DNA of 9,097 nt. It comes from an uncultured Fretibacterium sp. GTDB taxonomy: Bacteria > Synergistota > Synergistia > Synergistales > Aminobacteriaceae. The notes beneath the pieces were generated by a model. It was given only the letters and a program-made list of their open reading frames with translations, had not been told where the DNA came from and searched no databases. Below, piece after piece: positions 1-5,815 of the stretch (its first letter is position 1; each line of letters begins with the position of its first letter). The DNA lies in contig CALGGR010000285.1 in NCBI GenBank assembly GCA_937915755.1, forward strand, positions 1 to 9,097. The letters are read 5' to 3'. Position numbers and translations under genes: made by a program.

Positions 1-4
1 ACCA

Positions 5-92
5 TAGGAGCGAAATTCACTTACTGTAGGGGCGAAATTCACTTACTGTAGGGGCGAAATTCACTTACTATAGGAGCGAGATTCGCTTACTA
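5..92. repeat. Four tandem 22-bp iterons
   Basis: Four head-to-tail copies start at 5, 27, 49 and 71, with no spacer. The unit reads TAGGRGCGAAATTC followed by ACTTACTR. Copies 2 and 3 differ only at their last base; copy 4 has two further changes (GAGATTCG for GAAATTCA). A 22-bp period is two helical turns, so all copies face the same side of the DNA, as is usual for Rep-binding iterons of theta-replicating plasmids. Each copy also holds an imperfect dyad, AGCGA-N3-TCACT, which is perfect in copy 4 (75-79 with 83-87). The four bases before copy 1 could be the end of a further degenerate copy, so the array may extend beyond the window. The initiator gene is not visible and is presumably to the left. 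Confidence 0.8.
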
Positions 93-160
93 AAAGAGAC
101 ATAAAAAAGCGACTAAAAATCAGCATTTCCAACTATCCACAAAACTAGTAAAAGAACCTT
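93..160. other. AT-rich origin-like segment with DnaA-box match
   Basis: Directly after the iterons comes a strongly A-rich stretch with runs such as ATAAAAAAG and CTAAAAAT. It contains CTATCCACA at 133-141, which matches the E. coli DnaA box TTATCCACA at 8 of 9 positions. Iterons, an AT-rich unwinding segment and a DnaA box together are the classic make-up of an iteron plasmid origin. A weaker match, AAATCCACA (7 of 9), lies at 254-262. That this is the working origin is inferred from arrangement alone. Confidence 0.5.
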
Positions 161-163
161 CAA

Positions 164-191
164 GCTATACAGGCTTGTCAAGCTGTATAGC
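164..191. repeat. 28-bp near-perfect palindrome
   Basis: GCTATACA (164-171) pairs with TGTATAGC (184-191), and the inner GCTTG (173-177) pairs with CAAGC (179-183). Only G172 is unpaired and the centre is a single T. It could be extruded as a cruciform or fold in single-stranded DNA or RNA. The same sequence family recurs at 207-221, so this looks like a set of protein-binding or priming sites rather than chance. A terminator for a gene to the left is less likely, because no T run follows. Confidence 0.6.
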
Positions 192-206
192 GTGACAGTT
201 CCTGCA

Positions 207-221
207 CAAGCTTACAGCTTG
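207..221. repeat. Second inverted repeat, related to the 28-bp palindrome
   Basis: CAAGC (207-211) and GCTTG (217-221) are perfect arms around TTACA. The whole site CAAGCTTACAGCTTG is a shortened version of 161-177 (CAAGCTATACAGGCTTG), lacking one A and one G. The right arm overlaps the candidate -35 element of the primase gene (219-224), so a bound protein could block transcription there. That role is inferred from position. Confidence 0.45.
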
Positions 222-248
222 CACAAAAACTATCACTCATCGTATGAT
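219..248 (+). promoter_or_regulatory. Candidate promoter of the primase-helicase gene
   Basis: TTGCAC at 219-224 (3 of 6 to the -35 consensus) and TATGAT at 243-248 (5 of 6 to the -10 consensus) are 18 bp apart. Transcription would start near 255, giving a leader of about 65 nt. The weak -35 overlaps an inverted repeat, which fits a repressible or autoregulated replication promoter. Other weak promoters in this AT-rich DNA cannot be excluded. Confidence 0.4.
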
Positions 249-256
249 AAAAAAAA

Positions 257-289
257 TCCACAGAAGACAGAAGCCCCCCCTACTGTGGA
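257..289 (+). repeat. Inverted repeat in the primase leader
   Basis: TCCACAG at 257-263 and CTGTGGA at 283-289 form a perfect 7-bp stem around 19 nt that include a run of seven C (274-280). If transcription begins near 255 this hairpin is at the very 5' end of the messenger. The TCCACA/TGTGGA cores also resemble halves of DnaA boxes, so the site could act in DNA as a binding site or in RNA as a leader structure. Confidence 0.4.
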
Positions 290-319
290 AATAAACTGAA
301 AGAAAAGAGCCGAAAACCA

Positions 320-2248
320 ATGAAACTACCAAAAGAACTAGAAGAACTCAAAGACCTGAAACAATGGGTCTGTTACAAGAACGTCTGGGATGAAAAGAAA
401 CAAAAGAACAAAAAAATCCCCAAAGACGCGAACACAGGTCGAGGAGCCAAAGCCAATGATCCCCAAACCTGGTCACCCTACACTGTGGCCATAGAAGAAA
501 AAGAACATCTTAACCTTGATGGAGTCGGTTTCGAGTTTGCCTCCGGCTATCTCGGAATCGACCTTGATAACGTCATCGACGAACAAGGCCACCTATTACC
601 TGTGGCTTCCGAGATTGTGGAGCTTATGGACAGCTACACGGAATACAGCCCCAGCGGAAAAGGCCTCCATATCCTGTGTAAGACTTCTCTTGGGAAGATA
701 GGCCGCCGGAACGACGAGATCGGCCTTGAGATGTACAATCATGGGCGCTTTTTCACGATAACAGGGAAACCTTATGGAGAGCCCAAGGCGATTCAGGAAC
801 GGACAGAACAGGTAAAGGAGATCTACAAGAGGTATCTGCATAAGCCTCAGAAGGAAGACGAGGTTAAGCCAGTGCAGAAAGGGCAGCTCCCCCCTTCAAC
901 TGTGGAATCGTCCTTTGAGAATTTGTCGGACAGCGACTTATGGCAGAGGATGTTCGACAGTCCGAAGGGAAGCACGATTCGGGCGTTGTACAGCGGCGAC
1001 ACGTCAGGTTATTCGGACGATCATAGCCGGGCGGATCAAGCACTGGTGAATCACCTGGCGTACTGGACGAACTGCGATGTTGAGCGGATAGACCGGATGT
1101 TCCGTCAAAGCGGGCTGCATCGTGGGAAATGGGACGAAAAACGAGGCCAGCTCACCTATGGCGAGAGGACGATAGCCGTAGCGGTAAAGAGCGTGGTTCC
1201 CTTCTCTTCTGTGAGGTCGTATTCCTTGTGGTTTGGAACGGACAAGAAGAAGGCTCCTGCGGTATCGTTGGTAAAAGACGGGGCTAAAGGTTCCGAAAGC
1301 GTGACAGAGTACATTCACGACGTTCTGGCTCGTGACCTTGAGAGGTTCCAGAGCTTCAAGGACCGTAAGACGGGTTTCAGCAACATAGACGAGGTAATCG
1401 GCTGTCTGTATCCCGGCCTGTATGTTCTGGGGGCAATCAGCTCGCTGGGGAAGACGACGTTTGTGCATCAGCTTGGGGACCAGTTGGCGCGGGGCGGGGA
1501 TCACGTGCTGTTTTTCAGCCTGGAGCAGAGCCGTTTTGAGATGGTGACGAAGGGAATGAGCCGCCTGACAGCTCAGGAGAACTTAAAGACGGCGGTGAGC
1601 GCAATAGATATTCGTCAGGGAGTGATGACGGATGCGGTACAAAGAGCAGCGGAGACCTACGCTGGATTCGCGGAGCATGAGACCATCATCGAGTGCGATT
1701 TCAACACGACGATAGAGACGATAACGGGCACGGTGGAGGAATATATCAAGCAGACGAAGGTTGTTCCCGTCGTCATTGTGGACTACCTCCAGATAATCCA
1801 GCCAATGGAGAAGGGAAGCACGAAGGATGCCGTGGATGGTCATGTGAAAGCGCTGAAGAAGCTGCAGACGAACCATGACCTTGTGCTAATTGTGATAAGC
1901 AGTCTGAACCGCCAGAACTACCTGACGCCAATAGACTTTGAGAGCTTCAAGGAGAGCGGAGGAATCGAGTACACGGCAGACGTAATCTGGGGTCTGCAGC
2001 TCCAGGTGATGAACGAGGAGATGTTTAACCATCGGGAGAACGTGAAGGAGAAACGGGATAAGGTGAAGAGTGCGAAACGGGCGGAGCCTCGTAAGATCGA
2101 GCTGGTATGCCTGAAGAACCGCTATGGGGTTAGCTCCTATACCTGTGGATTTGATTACTACGCGAGCTATGATTACTTTAAGCCGGATGAGAAGTTCAAG
2201 GAGGAGATAGGAGAGGGACAGTTGGCGTTTCGTGTCAGGCGGATATAG
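320..2248 (+). CDS. Primase/polymerase-DnaB-type helicase fusion protein
   Basis: A 642-residue replication protein that should both prime DNA and unwind the fork. The N-terminal archaeo-eukaryotic primase (PrimPol) core shows the metal-binding motif IDLD (80-83), the nucleotide-binding motif SPSGKGLH (110-117) and FTITG (145-149). Residues about 230-290 carry the downstream domain typical of NrS-1-like phage polymerases, with SRADQALVNHLAYWT, FRQSGLHR, KWD and a TYGERTI segment. A RecA-fold helicase domain of DnaB type follows from about 350: Walker A GAISSLGKTT (371-380), SLEQSR (400-405), Walker B VVIVDYLQ (484-491), SSLNR (527-531), an IEYTADVIW segment, and KNRYG (599-603), which matches the DnaB arginine-finger region. 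The start suits the family although the ribosome site is poor (only AAAGAAAAGAG upstream). It lies just after the iterons, so it probably replicates this element. The domain assignment is firm; biochemical activity is inferred. Confidence 0.9.
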   Translation: MKLPKELEELKDLKQWVCYKNVWDEKKQKNKKIPKDANTGRGAKANDPQTWSPYTVAIEEKEHLNLDGVGFEFASGYLGIDLDNVIDEQGHLLPVASEIVELMDSYTEYSPSGKGLHILCKTSLGKIGRRNDEIGLEMYNHGRFFTITGKPYGEPKAIQERTEQVKEIYKRYLHKPQKEDEVKPVQKGQLPPSTVESSFENLSDSDLWQRMFDSPKGSTIRALYSGDTSGYSDDHSRADQALVNHLAYWTNCDVERIDRMFRQSGLHRGKWDEKRGQLTYGERTIAVAVKSVVPFSSVRSYSLWFGTDKKKAPAVSLVKDGAKGSESVTEYIHDVLARDLERFQSFKDRKTGFSNIDEVIGCLYPGLYVLGAISSLGKTTFVHQLGDQLARGGDHVLFFSLEQSRFEMVTKGMSRLTAQENLKTAVSAIDIRQGVMTDAVQRAAETYAGFAEHETIIECDFNTTIETITGTVEEYIKQTKVVPVVIVDYLQIIQPMEKGSTKDAVDGHVKALKKLQTNHDLVLIVISSLNRQNYLTPIDFESFKESGGIEYTADVIWGLQLQVMNEEMFNHRENVKEKRDKVKSAKRAEPRKIELVCLKNRYGVSSYTCGFDYYASYDYFKPDEKFKEEIGEGQLAFRVRRI

Positions 2249-2260
2249 GGCTTTGAGCCG

Positions 2261-3094
2261 TCAAGGGCTGAGTTTGAGTCGTAAAGTCGCGATGTCTTTT
2301 GCTGGGACGCCAATCCGCAGGAGATAGCGTTCAGCGGCGGCAGCGAGGTTAATGCCGTTGATGTTTTTGACGCTGAAAGCCAGGGCAAGGAAAGCGAGTA
2401 TCTCGTTGTTGGCAACAAAGTCATAGTCCTTTGAGTGGGGCTGTATGCCGAAGTAGTTGGTGAACGAGGCGAGGTAATCATCGGTGACTTCTTCTGCGGA
2501 GGCGTCCATGAGACATTCGAGGATGGCGCAGACGAAGCCGGCCCTGTCCTTTCCCATGTCGCAGTGGACAAGGAAGGGCGGCTGGCTGTGAGCCATGAGG
2601 CTGATGCCCTTTGCCAGCTTCCGACGGAACTCTTCGGACTGGTATTTCCAGTTGAGGTTGAACAAGAGAATCCGCTGAGAGCTGTAATAGCTGTACTTGA
2701 ATCCTTTGTAACCTTTGAGTTTTTTCTCTGTGTCGGAGAGGTTGACGAAGGTCTTTATCCCAGCGGTTCTGGCAGCGTTGTCAGCGATGAGATTTCTATT
2801 GCCCCACGGATTGACCGGGGAGGATGAGCGGTAGAGTTTGCCTTTGCCCATGCCGGAGGTATTAACAGCGCGGAAGTTGGCAAACTCCAGATCGGACAGG
2901 CGCGGATAAGCCGCCCTGTTGTTGCTGCGTCTCTTTGCCAGGTTGCGGTAGAAGTTCTGTTTTTGAGATGTTTTGCCTTTTTCTCTTTTTGTGGTTTTAG
3001 AAGGGACGCGGCTTTTGCTCTCTCCCATGATGGGCGAGAGCAGGCAGGACAGGGCAAGGAACAGGGCGATAACGGCAATGCTTATCTGCTTCAT
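2261..3094 (-). CDS. Exported tyrosine/dual-specificity phosphatase
   Basis: A 277-residue enzyme of the cysteine-based phosphatase superfamily, expected to remove phosphate from phosphotyrosine or possibly phosphoinositides. The P-loop HCDMGKDRAG (177-186) contains the CX5R signature, with Cys178 as nucleophile and Arg184 for phosphate binding. The HC..GKDR form resembles the PtpB-like Y_phosphatase3 group. Upstream FRAVNTSG, GKLYRSSSP and FVNLSDTE (117-123) match the conserved N-terminal part of that group. The start at 3094 begins MKQISIAVIALFLALSC, a signal peptide, followed by a basic linker (about 25-65), so the protein is probably exported. A GAGGA ribosome site (3102-3106) sits 7 nt upstream. 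An in-frame ATG at 3166 would bury the signal peptide and is rejected. The start overlaps the dinB stop as ATGA (3091-3094), indicating translational coupling. The substrate is unknown. Confidence 0.85.
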   Translation of the reverse strand: MKQISIAVIALFLALSCLLSPIMGESKSRVPSKTTKREKGKTSQKQNFYRNLAKRRSNNRAAYPRLSDLEFANFRAVNTSGMGKGKLYRSSSPVNPWGNRNLIADNAARTAGIKTFVNLSDTEKKLKGYKGFKYSYYSSQRILLFNLNWKYQSEEFRRKLAKGISLMAHSQPPFLVHCDMGKDRAGFVCAILECLMDASAEEVTDDYLASFTNYFGIQPHSKDYDFVANNEILAFLALAFSVKNINGINLAAAAERYLLRIGVPAKDIATLRLKLSP

Positions 3095-4158
3095 GTCGCG
3101 GTCCTCGCAGCTATGCTGACCCTGTGTCTCATGGTAGAGATAACGTCGTAGAGGTGTTCCTCCCACTCGGTCTGAGTTTTCCCTACGAACAGGTTGACGG
3201 AGTATCTGCGCTGTAGGTTCCAGACAGCTTTTTTCCAGCGACGTGATAAGAATTTCTCGCGTGCGCCGTTGAGGTCGGAGAAGGTGAGCTGTCGCGAGTA
3301 GGTCTCGTTGAGATTTTGCAGGCTTATCCCTATGAGCCGGATGGGGCCGCGCAGAAGGTCTTTAAGCTGACTGACGGCGGCCATGTAAATCTCGTAGGCC
3401 CTGAATGTTATCTCCCGCCCTATGGACTTGGCTTCGGCCTCGTCGGAGCTGGTGACGGGGCGCTCGTCGACGCCGAGGGACAGATCGGCGATATACTTTC
3501 CCATCTTGCCGAACATGGATATAACCCGCTGTCGGTTGTTCTGAACATCGCGGACTGTCAGGATTCTGGCCTCTTTAAGTTTCTCGGCGGTCTTTGCGCC
3601 AACGCCGTAGAGGACTTTGACATCACGGTCGAGGATGAGATTGACGAAGGCTTCCGGGGTAGGGATCTCAAAGAAACCGTCTGGCTTTTTCTCCTCGCTG
3701 GCCGTCTTCGCGGAGGTCATGGAGTAGCCGACGCCAACGGAGCAGGTCAGGCCGAGTTCCGCTTTTGTCCGCTCCTTGATTTTCCAGGCTATGGCCCGCG
3801 CTCCACAGAATTTGTCCGCCGTGCGCGTAACGTCAAGATAACCTTCATCGAGGGAGATAAACTCCACGACATCGGCGTAGGAATGCCAAATTTCGTGGAG
3901 CTGGGTGGAGACGCGCTGGTATTTTTGCCTGTCGGGGTGCATATATACCCCCTGTGGGCACAGGCGGTAGGCGTCCTTGATGTTCATGGCGGAATGGACG
4001 CCGAACTTCCGTGCCTCGTAGCTGCAAGTGGCCACGACGCCCCGCTCCTGCGGCAAAGCTCCGATAATGAGAGGCTTGCCAGCAAGAGCGGGATTGTCGC
4101 GGGCTTCTACTGAGGCGTAAAAGGCGTCCATGTCAACATGGATTATCAGCCTGCCCAT
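3091..4158 (-). CDS. dinB: DNA polymerase IV (Y-family translesion polymerase)
   Basis: A 355-residue cytoplasmic error-prone polymerase that copies past damaged bases. The N-terminus IIHVDMDAFYASVE (5-18) provides the metal-binding Asp9 and the usual steric-gate Phe13. SLDEGYLDVT (102-111) holds the catalytic Asp104-Glu105. CSYEARKFGVHSAM, SVGVGY and KKPDGFF are standard palm/finger motifs. VLYGVGAKTAEKL (182-194) is the thumb helix-hairpin-helix, and the little finger runs from about 245. Length is normal. The C-terminus (STMRHRVSIAARTAT) shows no obvious beta-clamp-binding motif, unlike many DinB proteins; its last codons overlap the phosphatase start. The only Shine-Dalgarno match, AAGGAAA (4176-4182), lies 17 nt from the ATG, farther than usual, so translation may be weak. 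Its place in an operon with nucleases on a mobile element suggests a mutagenic or repair role there (inference). Confidence 0.93.
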   Translation of the reverse strand: MGRLIIHVDMDAFYASVEARDNPALAGKPLIIGALPQERGVVATCSYEARKFGVHSAMNIKDAYRLCPQGVYMHPDRQKYQRVSTQLHEIWHSYADVVEFISLDEGYLDVTRTADKFCGARAIAWKIKERTKAELGLTCSVGVGYSMTSAKTASEEKKPDGFFEIPTPEAFVNLILDRDVKVLYGVGAKTAEKLKEARILTVRDVQNNRQRVISMFGKMGKYIADLSLGVDERPVTSSDEAEAKSIGREITFRAYEIYMAAVSQLKDLLRGPIRLIGISLQNLNETYSRQLTFSDLNGAREKFLSRRWKKAVWNLQRRYSVNLFVGKTQTEWEEHLYDVISTMRHRVSIAARTAT

Positions 4159-4198
4159 AATTCCGACGGATTAAATTTCCTTCTGTTCCCTCTCGATG

Positions 4199-4840
4199 CT
4201 ATTTCCAGAGCCCCTTTTCCGCCTCCCTTGCCTCGCGTTGGAACTTGACGAACATCTCGGAGTAACGCACGTTAGGCTGGATGGTCATGGTCTGAGCGTA
4301 GCCCTCCAGCAGAAGGCGGGCGTTGAACATCTTTGCGCGGACTTCCTTCTCGCTGTCAGGGTTCTTCGGTTCCTTCAGCCAGATATAGCCAAGGAGCCTG
4401 TCATACCTGTCCCGTACCCCCATGTCCATCTGAATCCACACCGTCTTGTCCTTAAGCTCCTTCTTTGTGAATTCGCTGGCTTCCTTGCCGTAATATTGAA
4501 CGGGGCGGTTAGGATCGACGGTCTCAGGGGTATTGACACCGATGAATCGGATACGCTCGTCTTTGTAGGGTGTGCCGTCATCAGTCAGGAAAACGATGAT
4601 CGCGGTGTCGCCGTCCACGACGCGCTTGATCTTCGCCTTGTAGATGGCGTTTTCCTTTACGGGGTACGAGGTCAGGACGATCTCCGTCCCGGCTTTAGGC
4701 CCCTTGTGGTAGTGATACTTTCCTGTCTTGCTGTCATAATGACCGCCGTTCTCGTCGAGTTTGCCGGGATGGGCGTTGGAGACAGTGACCAGCGACAGAA
4801 TGAGAAGAACAGCGATGAGCGCACGCTTCAGCTTGTACAT
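4199..4840 (-). CDS. Exported staphylococcal-nuclease homologue with YHYH segment
   Basis: A 213-residue exported calcium-type nuclease that should cut DNA and RNA outside the cytoplasm. Residues 1-23 are a signal peptide (MYKLKRALIAVLLILSLVTV then SNA). Next comes a short YHYH-type segment, HPGKLDENGGHYD and KYHYHKG (24-47), often found ahead of such nucleases. The SNase fold follows: VVDGDT (74-79), RIRFIGVNTPE (96-106) with the expected Arg and Glu catalytic positions, RDRYDRLLGY (143-152) with the second catalytic Arg, and LLLEGYAQ plus a C-terminal helix ending EKGLW. The start at 4840 is chosen because AAGGA (4849-4853) lies 8 nt upstream and the signal peptide begins there; the longer reading to 4993 overlaps the preceding gene. 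It starts 16 bp after the Rpn-family gene and ends 40 bp before dinB. Confidence 0.9.
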   Translation of the reverse strand: MYKLKRALIAVLLILSLVTVSNAHPGKLDENGGHYDSKTGKYHYHKGPKAGTEIVLTSYPVKENAIYKAKIKRVVDGDTAIIVFLTDDGTPYKDERIRFIGVNTPETVDPNRPVQYYGKEASEFTKKELKDKTVWIQMDMGVRDRYDRLLGYIWLKEPKNPDSEKEVRAKMFNARLLLEGYAQTMTIQPNVRYSEMFVKFQREAREAEKGLWK

Positions 4841-4856
4841 GAGTATCATCCTTACT

Positions 4857-5801
4857 TTACAGTGTCCCCAACTCTTCAAAAGAAAGACTGGTAAATTTAT
4901 GGATGTCTGCGTCAGGCATCCCGGCGCTGCGCATTCTTCTAGCCGTCTCAAAGTTAGCTTCGCGACGACCCTCGTTGCGGCCTCGCTCCTCACCGATAGC
5001 TACGCCCTCATCTCTAAAGAACTTCTCGATAAACGTCATAGCAGCCATACTGTTCTCCCCTTTCATGGCTTTAATATCGGCGACATACTGCTGCTGTAGT
5101 CCCTTATCTTCCAGGTTGATTATCCGGGCGATGAGGATAAGCAGGTCACGCCGGTCCTTTTCGTCCCATCCCTTGTCAGCAAGAAGCCGGGTAAGTTCCC
5201 GGAGGTACTTGAACTTCTGCTGTTCCTTGTCCTCGCCTTTAAAGAGCGCCTCTTTCTTCGCCGCGTAGATGATCAGGTCGAAGGGGTTGTCGCTTTCCAG
5301 CAGCGCCTTGTCGTCCTGGGCCTCTATCTCGAAACAATTATAACGATAGAAAAGCTGTGTGCCATATTGTTCCGTATTGTAGCTGCCGACAGTCTCCTTC
5401 TTCGGACGCGGCGCGGTGAGGATGGCGAGAGCGACCGGCATCTGATGATGATGGCTAAAGATGAGGCAGCCATACAGCGCCATTCGGTAGGAGATGTTGT
5501 CGCCGCCATCACCCTGAACCTCAATGTGAAGCAAAATCCATTTGACGCCGCCATTCTTCAGCGAAAGCTGTACCAGCACATCGACGAATCGGGGCGCGTT
5601 GTGTTCATCGGCAGCGGGCCTCTGGAGGGTATCTCGAAGCTCCTGACTGAGAAATTTAGGCTCTTTCGTCCAGTCCACGTCCTCGTAGAGTTCAGGGAGC
5701 ATACGCTGAACGAGCTGGGGGAGGAACCGGGCTATAGCGTCCTTCCAGAACCCGTCGCGGTCTGCCCTTTCCTGGACTTCGATTTTTTCTTCCGGATTCA
5801 T
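4857..5801 (-). CDS. Rpn-family PD-(D/E)XK nuclease / putative transposase
   Basis: A 314-residue protein of the Rpn (recombination-promoting nuclease) group, which in E. coli promotes RecA-independent recombination; many members are annotated as transposases without evidence of transposition. The PD-(D/E)XK core is visible as RFVDVLVQL (71-79, Asp74) and ILLHIEVQG (89-97, Glu94 and Gln96), followed by the typical YRMALYGCLIF segment. The C-terminus has the family's glycine/glutamate-rich helix (GVAIGEERGRNEGRREANF, 266-284) and the closing FTSLSFEEL, so it is complete. The ribosome site AGGAG (5813-5817) overlaps the stop codon of the gene before it, 11 nt from this ATG. No terminal inverted repeats or target duplications are evident nearby, and its position inside a close-packed operon argues against an inserted element. 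Confidence 0.85.
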   Translation of the reverse strand: MNPEEKIEVQERADRDGFWKDAIARFLPQLVQRMLPELYEDVDWTKEPKFLSQELRDTLQRPAADEHNAPRFVDVLVQLSLKNGGVKWILLHIEVQGDGGDNISYRMALYGCLIFSHHHQMPVALAILTAPRPKKETVGSYNTEQYGTQLFYRYNCFEIEAQDDKALLESDNPFDLIIYAAKKEALFKGEDKEQQKFKYLRELTRLLADKGWDEKDRRDLLILIARIINLEDKGLQQQYVADIKAMKGENSMAAMTFIEKFFRDEGVAIGEERGRNEGRREANFETARRMRSAGMPDADIHKFTSLSFEELGTL

Positions 5802-5815
5802 TGTGCCGCGATCTC

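Noticed and set aside
5..92. Possible CRISPR array
   Set aside because: The 22-bp units are strictly tandem with no spacers, and no cas gene is present; the pattern is that of iterons.
244..294. 16-codon leader peptide frame before the primase gene
   Set aside because: Its ATG is inside the candidate -10 box and it has no ribosome site, so it is unlikely to be transcribed or translated.
2249..2269. Terminator between the convergent primase and phosphatase genes
   Set aside because: Only small stems are possible (GGCT-TTG-AGCC, or AGCC with GGCT) and there is no T run on either strand; it is too weak to call.
3095..3166. Longer N-terminus for the phosphatase (ATG at 3166)
   Set aside because: It would add 24 residues in front of a clear signal peptide and overlap dinB by 76 bp; the start at 3094 has a good ribosome site and the ATGA overlap.
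3316..4113. 265-codon open frame on the plus strand
   Set aside because: It lies wholly antisense to dinB, whose motifs are intact, and its translation has no recognisable features. The same applies to 5367-6188 (+), 1004-1504 (-) and 2435-2827 (+).
4841..4993. Longer N-terminus for the exported nuclease (ATG at 4993)
   Set aside because: It would run into the Rpn-family gene and bury the signal peptide; the ATG at 4840 has AAGGA 8 nt upstream.
4857..5801. Insertion sequence around the Rpn-family gene
   Set aside because: No terminal inverted repeats or flanking direct repeats were found by eye, and the gene is tightly spaced within the operon.
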